A stretch of 64,000 nucleotides of DNA. Source: Streptomyces sp. DG1A-41 (lineage in GTDB: Bacteria; Actinomycetota; Actinomycetes; Streptomycetales; Streptomycetaceae). Under the pieces are notes generated by a model. It did no database searches. It saw only the letters and a program-made list of their open reading frames with translations, and was not told the DNA's origin. Position numbers and translations under genes: made by a program. Below are positions 48,996 through 58,943 of this stretch, piece by piece. Numbering within the stretch: the first letter of the stretch is position 1; each line of letters starts with the position of its first letter. Location of the stretch: positions 4,797,001 through 4,861,000 of the forward strand of contig NZ_CP146350.1 of assembly GCF_037055355.1 (NCBI RefSeq), given 5' to 3'.

Positions 48996-49335
48996 ATGCG
49001 GCGCACCGGCCGCAGCGTTCTCCGGGAACGGCGGGCCGAGGGCTCTTCCAGCGCAACATCCTCCCCGGACGGCGCCCCGGGCACGGGCTCGACAGCAGCG
49101 GTCGGCAAGTCAGGCCGGTCGGAGCGCCGTTTCCGGTCTGCGCGGCGGATTCCCGCGACCTTGGTGGCCCTGCTGGTCCGTCGCGGCGATCGGATTGCTC
49201 CTGGATGACACCTGGGTGATCGTCGGGGCCGCGGTGGCGATGGCCCTCGGTCTGTGGCTTTTCCTTCTGGCAGTGACGCCGGGACTGCGCAGGCTGCTGC
49301 CCACGCCAGCGCACCGGTATCCACGGGGCAGAGGA
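48996..49335 (+). pseudogene. Membrane-protein remnant (DUF6286-like)
   Basis: The first frame from ATG 48996 encodes an acidic/Gly-rich N-terminus and FRSARRIPATLVALLV, the start of a membrane helix. About 49170 the frame shifts, and AAIGLLLDDTWVIVGAAVAM then ALGLWLFLLAVTPGLRRLL follow. This looks like the Streptomyces membrane proteins that accompany Asp23/Gls24 envelope proteins, with the extracytoplasmic loop between the two helices deleted. The family name is from memory and unconfirmed. Confidence 0.4.
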
Positions 49336-49466
49336 GGTCCACGCCGGGCCCGACCGCCGCGCGGTCGCCCTGGTTCCGCGCGACCGAGCCATGCAGGGCA
49401 GGCCGGGGAGCATCGCAGTGCCTCGGCGGTGGCGTGCAGGCGTCGGCCTGCTGCTGCGGTGGCGCC

Positions 49467-50393
49467 TCAGAACCGGGCGTCCGATGCCGAGCGGCAGGGG
49501 CCGGTGCTGGAGCGGATGGTGATCAGCGGTCTCAGCAGAACGTTCCGGGGAGGGGCTCCGGGGGATTTCAGCCGCTCCATCAACAGCTCGACGGCGAGCC
49601 GGCCGATCTCGTCGATCGGTTCCTCGGTCGCGGTGAGCGCCGGGATCACCGTGTCCGTCAGGGAGGGAGCAGCAATCAGGCCGACGACCGAGAAGTCGCG
49701 CGGTACGACCCGCCCGGCGCGCTTCAGGCCGCGGTACAGACCGTCCACGGATGCCTCGCTCAGGGTCGCCACCGCCGTGGTGGCCGGTTCGTCCCGCAGA
49801 ATCCGTGCTATGCACGCCTCGCCTGCGGCCGCGTCGTCGCCGCAGAAGTACGCGCGCCCGGTGAGCCCCAGCTCCTCGATGCCCTGGTTGAACCCCTCGA
49901 GTCCGCGGTGTGCAGATTCGTATCCGGACCGGAAGAACTGCTCCGAGCGGTTGACGAACGCGATGGTGGTGTGGCCGAGGTCGGCCAGGTGCCGTACGCA
50001 GTTGCGTCCGAGTGCCACGAAGTCCAGATCCACCCACCAGGCGTCCTGGATGCCGGGCTGTCCGATCGCGACGAAGGGGTAGCCCAGCTCGGTGAGGTGG
50101 TCGACCCGGGAGTCCTCCAGTTTGATCTCCATGAGGATGATGCCGTCCACCCGGTCTCCCGCCAGAAGCCGCTGGAACGGCGGGTCGCCCACCTCCCTGC
50201 CGGTGGTGAGCAGCACGTCGTAGTCGTAGCTCTGGGCCGCCTCGGCCACCCGGCCGACGAAGTCCAGCTGCATTCCCGTGTAGCGGTGGTTGGCGGGCGG
50301 GAAGACCATCCCGAGCGCGCGTGTCCGCTCGATGGTCGGCAGCGGGCTCGTACCGGCGTCTGCGTACCCGGTGTTCACAGGTCCGCCCACCAT
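49467..50393 (-). pseudogene. LacI-family regulator lacking its DNA-binding domain
   Basis: About 290 recognisable residues form the periplasmic-binding-type sensor of a LacI regulator: ALGMVFPPANHRYTGMQLDFVG, GVIILM-like DGIILMEIKLEDSRV, GRNCVRHLADLGHTTIAFV, FSVVGLIAAPSLTD and a C-terminal ELLMERLKSP. The N-terminal HTH and hinge helix (about 55-60 residues) are missing. Immediately upstream, 50375-50393 is already the 3' end of the SpoIIE gene in another frame. The protein cannot bind operators as LacI does. It probably once controlled the GH127/ABC locus. The first ATG (50393) has no ribosome site. Confidence 0.75.
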
Positions 50394-52801
50394 GAGTCGT
50401 CCGGCAGGGGCTGCTCGGCCCAGATGGTCTTGCCGGTGCCGGTGTGACGGGTGCCCCAGCCCTTCGAGACCTCGGCGACCAAGGGGAGCCCGCGGCCTCC
50501 CTCGTCGAAGGTACGGGCACGGCGCAGATGGGGAGCGGTACTGCTGCCGTCGGAGACCTCGCAGATCAGCGTGCGGTCGCGGATCAGCCGTAGCTGGATG
50601 GGGGGTTCGCCGTACCGGATGGCGTTGGTGACGAGTTCACTGACCACCAGCTCGGTGACGAACGAGGCCGTCCCCAGCCCCCAGGCCGCCAACTGGCGGG
50701 TCGCCTGAGCTCGTGCGTCCGCCACGACCTCGGGGTCGACGGGAAGACCCCAGGTGGCGACCTGGTCGGCGTGGAGGGCATGGGTGCGTGCGACCAGCAG
50801 GGCGACATCGTCGGAGGGACGCTCGGGCAGCAGGGAGCCGATCAGACGGTCGCAGGTGTCCTCCAGGGAGGGAGGGGCGGCGGCCAGACAGTCGCGCAAC
50901 CGGGCGAAGCCCGTGTCGAGATCCCTGCCGTGCGCGTGGATCAGCCCGTCGGTGTGCAGGACGATCAGACTGCTCTCGGGCAGCTTCAGCTCGGTCGCCT
51001 CGAAGGGCACGCCACCCACGCCCAGCGGCGGCCCGGGGCGCAGGCCGATGGTGGCGACCGTGCCGTTGGGGTAGAGGACACTGGGCGGGGGATGGCCGGC
51101 GCTGGCGAGGACGCAGAGCCGGGACACGGGGTCGTAGACGGCGTACAGGCAGGTGGCGCCGAACTCGCCGGGCAGTCCGGCGGCGCCCATCACGTCGTCG
51201 CTTCCGAGATGTGTGACCAGGTCGTCCACGTGGGTGAGGAGCTCGTCGGGCGGCAGGTCGACATCGGCGAGGGTCCGCACGGCGGTACGCAGCCGTCCCA
51301 TGGCGGCGGAGGCGTGGACACCGTGTCCGACCACATCGCCGACGACCAGAGCGACCCGGGTCCCGGACAGCGGGATCACGTCGAACCAGTCGCCGCCCAC
51401 TCCGGTCCCGGAGCTGGCCGGCAGATAGCGGAAGGCGGCCTCGACCGCGGCCTGCTGGGGCAGCACCTGCGGGAGCAGACTGCGTTGCAGGGTGAGGGCG
51501 GTGACGTGCTCGCGGGTGTAGCGCCGCGCGTTGTCCATGCTGACGGCGGCCCGGCCGGCCAGTTCCTCGACGAGCAGCAGGTCGTCCTGCTGGAAGGCCC
51601 CCGGATGGGTCCAGCGCCAGAGCACGACCACGCCGAGCACGATGCCGCGGGCTCGTAGCGGCACCGCCATGCCCGAGTGGATGCCATCGCGATGGACGCC
51701 GGCGCTTCTGATCTCGTCGCCCTCGATCCACCTGACGAAATCAGGGTCGTCCAGTCCGCTCAGCAGGGGGCGTCCGGCGGCGAGGCAGCGGGCCGGGGAG
51801 AACGGCGGGTAGGTGCCGGTTGCGCCCAGCTCGACGGCGAGCCGGGGGACGCCCTCGACGGCGGACCGGTACGCGGCCCTGCGCAGCAGCACGGGCCCAC
51901 CGGCCTCCGGCGCCGCCGGCTCCTCTCCCTCCAGGACCGGGCCGAAGAGGTCCACGGTGACGAAGTCGGCGAGCCGCGGCACCACCAGCTCGGCCAGCTC
52001 CCGGCCGGTGCGCCCCACGTCCAGGGTGGCGCCGATGCGCGCGCCGGCCTCGTTCAGCAGGGCCAGCCGCTGGTGGGCCCCGTGCTGTGCGCTGTTGTCG
52101 AACGCGGCGGTGCCGACTCCGCGGACCCGGCCGGAGGAGTCCTTGACCGGCCACATCTCGAAGCTCCAGGCACGGTCACCGACGTAGCCGTGGTAGCGCG
52201 CCGGTGACCCGGTCTCGGCGACCTGCCGCAGCTGCTTCTGCCAGGTCCTGTCGGTGCCGTCCGGGAGGGCGTCCACGTACGACCGTCCGCGCAGTTGCGC
52301 CGCCGCGGTGCCCAGCATGTCGCCGAAAAGGCTGTTGACCCGTTGGTACCGCAGCTCCGCGTCGAAGGTGGCAAGGGCGACCGACGCCTGGTCGAAGGGC
52401 TGCTCCAGCAGCGCGATGCCGGACCCGCTCGCGGCCCTGTTTCCGGAGGAGTGCGGCGTGACGGTCACGACGGACCGCTCATGGCCCTCGCCCTGACCGT
52501 CCAGCGACGGGCAGACGCGCAGATCGACATCGAGTCGGTGGCCGTCCCGATGGCGTACGGCCACGGGCCCGCTCCATGCCTGACCTGTGGCCAGGGCGTC
52601 CCAGGCCGCGTGGGAGGCGTCCACGGCGAGCACCTCGGCGGCGGCGCGGCCCACCACCTCCGGGGAGTGGCCGAGCAGGAGCTGGGCGTCATCGCTCCAG
52701 CCCATGACCGTGCCCTGCGCGCTGACGACGAGGGTGGCCAGGTCGGCCGAAGGCCAGGGGGCATGAGGGCTCTCGCGTGCAGCGCTACCACGCTGTGCCA
52801 T
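50375..52801 (-). CDS. PAS/GAF/SpoIIE phosphatase with HATPase domain
   Basis: An 808-residue signalling protein. Two PAS-like domains cover about residues 20-115 and 130-235. A GAF domain follows (250-420, LLNEAGARIGATLDVGRTGRELAEL). The PP2C/SpoIIE phosphatase domain (430-660) has GVGGDWFDVIPL, VGDVVGHGVHASAAMG and HTDGLIHAHG with metal Asp residues. The C-terminal HATPase_c (680-790) carries VVSELVTNAIRYG and GRGLPLVAEVSKGWG. Such proteins dephosphorylate anti-sigma-factor antagonists and can act as anti-sigma kinases. ATG 52801 has GGGGTGAGC upstream. It appears inserted between the regulator and the enzymes of the sugar locus. Confidence 0.92.
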   Translation of the reverse strand: MAQRGSAARESPHAPWPSADLATLVVSAQGTVMGWSDDAQLLLGHSPEVVGRAAAEVLAVDASHAAWDALATGQAWSGPVAVRHRDGHRLDVDLRVCPSLDGQGEGHERSVVTVTPHSSGNRAASGSGIALLEQPFDQASVALATFDAELRYQRVNSLFGDMLGTAAAQLRGRSYVDALPDGTDRTWQKQLRQVAETGSPARYHGYVGDRAWSFEMWPVKDSSGRVRGVGTAAFDNSAQHGAHQRLALLNEAGARIGATLDVGRTGRELAELVVPRLADFVTVDLFGPVLEGEEPAAPEAGGPVLLRRAAYRSAVEGVPRLAVELGATGTYPPFSPARCLAAGRPLLSGLDDPDFVRWIEGDEIRSAGVHRDGIHSGMAVPLRARGIVLGVVVLWRWTHPGAFQQDDLLLVEELAGRAAVSMDNARRYTREHVTALTLQRSLLPQVLPQQAAVEAAFRYLPASSGTGVGGDWFDVIPLSGTRVALVVGDVVGHGVHASAAMGRLRTAVRTLADVDLPPDELLTHVDDLVTHLGSDDVMGAAGLPGEFGATCLYAVYDPVSRLCVLASAGHPPPSVLYPNGTVATIGLRPGPPLGVGGVPFEATELKLPESSLIVLHTDGLIHAHGRDLDTGFARLRDCLAAAPPSLEDTCDRLIGSLLPERPSDDVALLVARTHALHADQVATWGLPVDPEVVADARAQATRQLAAWGLGTASFVTELVVSELVTNAIRYGEPPIQLRLIRDRTLICEVSDGSSTAPHLRRARTFDEGGRGLPLVAEVSKGWGTRHTGTGKTIWAEQPLPDDSWWADL

Positions 52802-53045
52802 GGTCGCTCACCCCGCAGCCGTCACTCGGCCTGACCTAACCATTCTGGCGCATATCCGACATACCGACGAAACATTGTCCGCGCCTGCTTGTACTGTCCG
52901 ATCTCGGTCCTCTGCTCCGGATCCAGCCCGGTCACCGGCTGCCGGGCGGGACCGGCGGCCGCGGCCCGAGTGTCGAGGGCCCCGGCCCGTGCGGTCCCCC
53001 ATTCGCCCGGTGCGGCGGCGCGGTGCGTCCCTCGGTGCATATAGT

Positions 53046-53057
53046 TCACATATGTGA
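53046..53057. promoter_or_regulatory. Perfect palindrome before the GH127 gene
   Basis: TCACATATGTGA is a perfect 12-base palindrome in an AT-rich patch (GTTCACATATGTGATATATC), 27 bases before the GH127 start. Its place suggests it is the operator of the sugar-use operon. Confidence 0.5.
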
Positions 53058-53083
53058 TATATCCTCCAAAGGGAAGTGCAGCC

Positions 53084-55119
53084 ATGGTCCCTTCTCACTC
53101 CGCCGCACTGCCCGTGCGCATCGGGCCGCCGGGCCCCGTCCGGCCCAGCGACCGGGCCCGGGTCGCGCTCCGGCCGGCCGGAGCCGCCCGGATCACCGGA
53201 GGGTTCTGGGGCGAGCGACGGCGGGTCAACGCGGAGGTGAGCATCCCCCAGGGCCCCGCCCTGCTGGAGTCCGTCGGCAATCTGCACAATCTGCGGCTGG
53301 CCGCCGGGACCGCGGACGGCCCGTACCGGGGGGCGCTGCCCTTTCTGGACAGCGATGTGGCCAAATGGCTGGAGGCCGCCTCCTGGCAGCTCGCGGACCT
53401 CGACACACCGGACCGGTCCACCCTGGCCGAGGCGGTGGACAGGGTGATCCGCCTGCTCGCCGAGGCCCAGCAGGACGACGGCTATCTGCAGACCTGGTAT
53501 CAGGTGGCCGAGCCCGGCCGGCGATTCGTCGAACTGCTCCGGGGCCACGAGCTGTACTGCGCCGGCCATCTCATCCAGGCCGCAGTCGCCCATCACCGCA
53601 GCACCGGACGCGAGGACCTGCTCACCGTCGCCCGCCGCTTCGCCGACCACATCGACGACACTTTCGGCCCCGGCAGGCCCGTCGACGGCATCTGCGGGCA
53701 CCCCGGGATCGAGACCGCCCTCGTGGAGCTCTACCGCGAGACCGGTGAGCACCGCTACCTGGACCTCGCCGGATACTTCATCGACCGGCGAGGCCACGGC
53801 CTGCTGGACGAGGACGACCCCAGCGGCCTCGCCCCCGGCCCCGACTACTGCCAGGACCATGTCCCCGTGCGGGAAGCCCGAACGGTGACCGGCCACGCCG
53901 TACGCCAGCTGTATCTGCTGGCCGGCGCCACCGATGTGGCGGCCGAGACCGGCGAGCCGGAACTGCGCACGGCGATGGAGCGGCTGTGGGCGGCGATGAC
54001 CACCACCAAGACGTATCTCACCGGGGGCGTGGGAGCCCACCACAGGTGGGAAGACTTCGGCGACCCCTATGAACTGCCCAGCGAGCGTGCGTACTGCGAG
54101 ACCTGCGCGGCCATCGCCTCGATCCAGTGGAGCTGGCGGATGGCACTGCTCACCGGTCGGGCTTGTTACTCGGACCTGGTCGAGCGGACCCTCTACAACG
54201 GCTTTCTCGCCGGGGTCTCCCTGGACGGCCGGAGCTGGCTCTACGTCAACCCGCTCCAGGTGCGTGACGGTTACGAGCACCACGGCGAGGACCAAGGAGC
54301 CCGCCGGGCCCCCTGGTTCACCTGTGCCTGCTGCCCGCCGAACGTCATGCGGCTGCTGGCGAGCCTGCCCCACTATGTGGCCAGCACCGATGCGGGAGGA
54401 CTGCAACTGCACCAGTACGCCGACGGAACATACGATGGGTCCGTCGGCGGAGGGCGAGTCGCGGTCCGGGTGGACACCGAGTACCCCTGGCAGGGCCGGA
54501 CCACGGTGACCGTCGACGAGGCGGGCCCCGGGGAGTGGACCCTCTCGCTGCGCGTGCCGCAGTGGTGCCGGGACTACACGGTCACGCCTTCTCCCCGGGA
54601 CACCGGAAGCGCCGACGGGGCCGGACAGCCGGAGCGGCAGAACGGATGGCTGCGGCTCCACCGTGCCTGGCGGCCCGGCGACACGGTCGTCCTGGAACTC
54701 GGCATGGAGCCGCGGCTCACCGCCGCCCACCCCAGCGTCGACGCGGTCCGCGGCTGTGTGGCCCTCGAACACGGACCGCTCGTCTACTGCTTGGAGCAGA
54801 CCGACCAGCCGGGCACCCCGCGTCTCGACGACATCCTGCTCGACACCACCGCCGGGCTGACCGCCAGACACCGCCCCGATCTGCTGGGCGGCGTCACCAC
54901 GCTGACCGGCTCCGGCCTGCTGCGCCTGCCCGGCCCGCCGAGGGCGACTGGTGGCCGTACCGCACGGTCCACGGCGTTACGCCAGACGCCGGCCGAGCCC
55001 CGCACGACACGCGGGACCGTGCCGAGGCAGCCGTCCCCGTCGAACTGACCGCCATCCCTTACTACGCCTGGGCCAACCGTGAGCAGGGCAGCATGCGCGT
55101 CTGGCTGCCCACCTGCTGA
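53084..55119 (+). pseudogene. GH127 beta-L-arabinofuranosidase, frameshifted near the C-terminus
   Basis: ATG 53084 has AAAGGGAAG upstream. The first frame (to 55048) holds the complete (alpha/alpha)6-barrel core. RITGGFWGERRRVNAEV begins the enzyme. E339 and C341 in YCETCAAIASIQW, plus C416 and C417 in FTCACCPPNVMRLL, match the Zn-binding Glu/Cys set with the Cys nucleophile known for GH127. Near 54935 similarity moves to the next frame: AEGDWWPYRTVHG, then ELTAIPYYAWANREQGSMRV, ending at 55119. One base gained or lost in GCCCGGCCCGCCG explains it. The missing part is a C-terminal beta-sheet segment, so the product could fold in part. It may be a sequencing error. Confidence 0.8.
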
Positions 55120-55156
55120 AGCGCCCGCACCACCGTCTCCTCCTTGGAGAGAAGTC

Positions 55157-56446
55157 ATGAGAAACAGACCAACGACAGCTGGTGCTCTCCTGATGTCCGT
55201 GGCGCTGCTGGTCGGAGGGTGCGGCGCCACGGGTTCCTCGGCCTCGGACGGCACCATCAGCCTGTGGACCCGTGACACCCAGAAGGAGTTCATCAACCTC
55301 GTCGCGGACGCCTGGAACGACAGCCATGACACCGAAGTGAAGGTGACCGTCGTCCCGGCCGCCCACTTCGTCCAGAAGCTCGCCACCACGGCCGCCTCCG
55401 GCGACGCACCCGACGTCGCCTCCATCGACCTCGTGTACCTGCCGTACTTCGCCTCCACCGGAACGCTGGAGGACATCACGGAACTGGCGGACGACCTGCC
55501 GTACAAGGACAGCCTGAGCCCGTCCCACCGCGCCCTCGCCACCTACAATGAGCGCACCTACGCACTGCCGTTCAGCGGTGAGGCGTCGGTGCTCTTCTAC
55601 AACAAGGACCTGTTCAGGAAGGCCGGTCTCGACCCGGAGCGGCCCCCCGCGAACTACGCGGAGATCATTTCCGCCGCCAACAAGATCAGCGACCTGGGTC
55701 CGGACACCCATGGATTCGCCATCGCCGGGCAATGCGGCGGCTGCAACGTCTTCGAGTTCACCCCGCACGTCTGGGCGAGTGGCGGCGAGGTGCTCTCCGA
55801 CGACGGCTCGAAGGCCATGTTCGACTCCCAGGAGGTCACCGACGCCCTGACCTTCTACCGCAAGCTCTACACCGACGGCACGATGCCGGCGCAGTCCCGG
55901 ACGGACAACGGCACCCACCAGCCCGCCGCGATGCAGAGCGGCACGGTGGGCATGGTGCCGCTCGGCGCTTTCTACGCGCAGGTCCTCAAGAAGGACTCGG
56001 ACGTCGACTTCGGTGTCGCCCGTCTGCCCGGCAAGGACGGCGGCTGGTCCTCCTTCGCGGGCGGTGACGAGATCGCCGTCATGGAGAACGGCCAGAACAA
56101 GGAGGGAGCGCGGGAGTTCGTGCGCTGGGCCACCGGTGAACAGGCACAGAAGGTGCTCGCCGACAACAACATCACCCCGGTGCGCACCGATCTGATCGAC
56201 GAGATCTACAACCCTCTCGACCCTCGCAACAAGGTGTTCAGCGAGGCCATGGAGAAGGGCCACACGCCGTACAGCACCGTCGAGCACGAACTGTTCAACG
56301 ACAACAACGGCCCCTGGGTCCAGATGATCAACAGGGCCGTCTTCGGCGGCGACATCGCCGACGCCCAGAAACAGGGACAGGAGGCCGCCCAGGACATCAT
56401 CGACAGGGCGGCGCGGGGTACGGACTCCCGAGGCCGGACCGGATGA
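55157..56446 (+). CDS. Sugar ABC transporter substrate-binding lipoprotein
   Basis: A 429-residue extracellular binding protein of cluster 1 (MalE/UgpB-type). The lipoprotein signal runs residues 1-24 with lipobox LLVGGC. TISLWTRDTQKEFINLVADAWN, YALPFSGEASVLFYNKDLFRKAGLD, GMVPLGAFYAQVLKK and FAGGDEIAVMENGQNKEGAREFVRWA are typical lobes and hinge regions. ATG 55157 has GGAGAG about 6 bases upstream. It follows the arabinofuranosidase and overlaps the first permease by ATGA, so uptake of arabinose-containing sugars is likely. Confidence 0.92.
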   Translation: MRNRPTTAGALLMSVALLVGGCGATGSSASDGTISLWTRDTQKEFINLVADAWNDSHDTEVKVTVVPAAHFVQKLATTAASGDAPDVASIDLVYLPYFASTGTLEDITELADDLPYKDSLSPSHRALATYNERTYALPFSGEASVLFYNKDLFRKAGLDPERPPANYAEIISAANKISDLGPDTHGFAIAGQCGGCNVFEFTPHVWASGGEVLSDDGSKAMFDSQEVTDALTFYRKLYTDGTMPAQSRTDNGTHQPAAMQSGTVGMVPLGAFYAQVLKKDSDVDFGVARLPGKDGGWSSFAGGDEIAVMENGQNKEGAREFVRWATGEQAQKVLADNNITPVRTDLIDEIYNPLDPRNKVFSEAMEKGHTPYSTVEHELFNDNNGPWVQMINRAVFGGDIADAQKQGQEAAQDIIDRAARGTDSRGRTG

Positions 56447-57378
56447 CCTCCCCCACCGGGCTCGACGGTGATGCCGTACCGAGACGGACGCGGGCCCGGG
56501 CCGGGCGGCGCCGGGCGGTCGGGGCCGCCCTGACGGCCCCGGCCCTGGCGCTGATCGCCGTCTTCTTCTACGTCCCGCTGGTGATGATGCTGTGGATGTC
56601 GCTGCACGACTGGCCGCTGCTGGGAGAGCGCCGCTTCATCGGGCTGGAGAACTACCGGACCGCTCTGGGCGACGTCGCGTTCCGCGAAGCCGTGCTGTTC
56701 ACCCTGGAGTACACCCTGATCACGACGCCGGTGCTGCTCGTCGCGGCGTTCGGACTCGCCCTGCTGGTCCGGCGCGGGCGTCGCGGTGACCGCTTCTTCC
56801 AGGGTGTCTACTTCATGCCGGTGGTGATCGGTTTCGCCTCGGGATCCTTTCTCTGGCTGTTCATGTTCCAGTCCGGCATCGGACCCACCGGCGACCTCGC
56901 CCACCGTCTCGGCCTCGCGAGCCGCGACACCGACTGGTTTGCCGGAACGACATCCGCGCTGCTCATGGTCATCGCCATGGTGACCTGGAAGTTCGTCGGC
57001 CTGCAGATGCTCCTGCTGCTGGCCGGACTGCGGGCGATCCCGGTCGAGGTGGAGGAGGCGGCCCGGGTCGACGGGGCGAACCGGTGGCAGACCTTCCGCC
57101 ACATCACCCTGCCGCTGCTGCGCCCCACACTGGCCCTCGTCCTGGTCTTCTCCGTGGCCGGTTCGCTGCTCGCGTTCGACCAGTTCTACATCATGACCGG
57201 CGGCGGCCCCGCCAACTCGACCATCACGGCCGTGTTCGAGATCTACCGCACGTCCTTCATCCAGTTCAGGCTCGGACTCGGCGCCGCCCTCTCCGCCCTG
57301 CTCATGATCGCGCTCGCCGTGATCAGCGCGATCCAGATGTATCTGCTCCGCGCGTCCGAAGCCGGATCCGAGACCTGA
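56443..57378 (+). CDS. Sugar ABC transporter permease (MalF-type)
   Basis: A 311-residue inner-membrane protein with six hydrophobic helices (about residues 27-300). The EAA loop that contacts the ATPase is VEVEEAARVDGANRWQTFRHI. The N-terminal 25 residues are Arg-rich and cytoplasmic. ATG 56443 overlaps the binding-protein stop. No ATP-binding gene follows, as is usual in Streptomyces, where a shared MsiK-type ATPase serves many sugar importers. Confidence 0.93.
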   Translation: MTSPTGLDGDAVPRRTRARAGRRRAVGAALTAPALALIAVFFYVPLVMMLWMSLHDWPLLGERRFIGLENYRTALGDVAFREAVLFTLEYTLITTPVLLVAAFGLALLVRRGRRGDRFFQGVYFMPVVIGFASGSFLWLFMFQSGIGPTGDLAHRLGLASRDTDWFAGTTSALLMVIAMVTWKFVGLQMLLLLAGLRAIPVEVEEAARVDGANRWQTFRHITLPLLRPTLALVLVFSVAGSLLAFDQFYIMTGGGPANSTITAVFEIYRTSFIQFRLGLGAALSALLMIALAVISAIQMYLLRASEAGSET

Positions 57379-57403
57379 GACCCCCAAGGTGATGTGAGGA
57401 ACG

Positions 57404-58315
57404 GTGAGTCACCGGCAGCCGTCAGAGATGGAAAGACGGGCACACCCGAAGGCAGCCTCGGAGCGGTTGCCCACAGCCATCCGGAGATCGCTGCCACGGG
57501 CCGCTTGGTGGGCGGTCTGCACCAGTTTGGCCGTCCTGTTCCTGTATCCGCTGTACGTCATGATCGCCCACAGTCTCAAGACACCGCGCGAGGCAGCCAC
57601 CGCACCCCCCACCCTCTACCCGCACGATCTGTCCCTGGAGCATTACCGGGCGCTGGCCGGTGACGGAGGGATCGACGTCCTGGCCAACGTCGGCAACAGT
57701 CTGGTGGTCTCCCTGGGCACCACACTGACGACGGTGGTCCTCAGCACCCTCGCGGGCTACGGCTTCGCACGGCTGCGCTTCCCCGGCAGCAATGTCCTGT
57801 TCTTCGCCGCCCTCGTCACCTTCATGATCCCCTTCCAGGTGCTCATCACCCCCCTCTACCTGCTCCTGGACCATCTGGGCCTGCTGAACTCGCTTTTGGG
57901 GCTGACCCTCGTCTACACCACTTTCCAGCTCCCCTTCGGGCTGTTCCTGATGCGCAACTCGTTCGCGGCGGTCCCCCGCAGCCTGGAGGAAGCCGCACGG
58001 ATCGACGGCTGCGGAACCCTCCAGACGCTGGTCCGGGTGATGCTTCCGGTCGCCGCACCAGGAGTCGTGGCCACCGCGCTGCTCGCCTTCTTCACCGCCT
58101 GGAACGAGTTCTTCGCCGCGCTGATCCTCATCACCGACCAGGAGAGATTCACCTTGCCGGTCAGCCTGAGCGTGATCGCCAGCGGTGCGCTCGGCAGCGT
58201 CAACTGGGGAGTCCTGCAGGCCGGCGTGACGGTGACGATCATCCCCTGCGTGATCATCTATCTTCTGCTGCAGAAGTACTACGTCGGCGGTTTGCTCGGC
58301 ACCCTGGGGAAGTGA
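57404..58315 (+). CDS. Sugar ABC transporter permease (MalG-type)
   Basis: A 303-residue inner-membrane protein with six helices and the EAA loop SLEEAARIDGCGTLQTLVRV. The second-permease signature GLFLMRNSFAAVPRSLEEA and the C-terminal QKYYVGGLLGTLGK are typical of the MalG/AraQ type. The start is GTG 57404, with GAGGA close upstream; ATG 57428 is an alternative. It is the last gene of the operon. Confidence 0.92.
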   Translation: MSHRQPSEMERRAHPKAASERLPTAIRRSLPRAAWWAVCTSLAVLFLYPLYVMIAHSLKTPREAATAPPTLYPHDLSLEHYRALAGDGGIDVLANVGNSLVVSLGTTLTTVVLSTLAGYGFARLRFPGSNVLFFAALVTFMIPFQVLITPLYLLLDHLGLLNSLLGLTLVYTTFQLPFGLFLMRNSFAAVPRSLEEAARIDGCGTLQTLVRVMLPVAAPGVVATALLAFFTAWNEFFAALILITDQERFTLPVSLSVIASGALGSVNWGVLQAGVTVTIIPCVIIYLLLQKYYVGGLLGTLGK

Positions 58316-58943
58316 GACCGCCTGGGCCGGAGCCGGGAGGCCACGGGCGTCCCTGGCATCCCCTCCAGCGAGCACCTGACGCCGCCGGGCCGCACACGGC
58401 GATGTCAAACAAGCGCACTCCAGGCCACTGACCTGGGGTTACGGACACATGGTGGGCACGGCCCCCGGAAGAGGGGTGCTGCGCCCTGTGGGTCCTTGCT
58501 GCGGTCGGGGCGCCTCGGCTCGCAATGTCTCATGGAGTGGTGTCGTCGCGACTTCATACGCAGCCATTGCCAGATCCCTGGTGTGGTGGGTTTGGTAAGC
58601 GCGACTGGCCCTGCGCGCCGAGGTGCCGGCCTCCAGGCCGATACCGCTGGCGCTCGGGGTGACCCGGTGCCCCCGCACCACAGCCTGGCTGCGGTGCCTC
58701 TACGGTGCTGTCATCCAAGGGCATGAGTCCCGCTCCGTGCGCAGTGAAGACATGAGGCAGGATCCGGGATCCCTTCGTGGGTGCCGTTGTGAGTGTGAAC
58801 GTGCGTCGTACGCCCCTTGCTGCTGCAACCCCGGAGCTGCCTCGTGTGTCCAGGAACGGGGCGGCGGCCGGGGTGCCCGGCGGTCGCACTCTCTGTCACG
58901 TAGGTCGTGGCAGAGGCTTCATCAGCCGAGGAGAGGACTCGTG
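58316..58943. other. Gene-free stretch
   Basis: About 630 bases between the sugar operon and a lipoprotein gene. Short frames here show neither codon bias nor family resemblance, and no clear terminator hairpin was found. The ribosome site GGAGAGGA of the next gene lies at its end. Confidence 0.35.

Noticed and set aside
58316..58943. Short frames between the sugar operon and the lipoprotein as genes
   Set aside because: They have no ribosome sites, no codon bias and no recognisable motifs.
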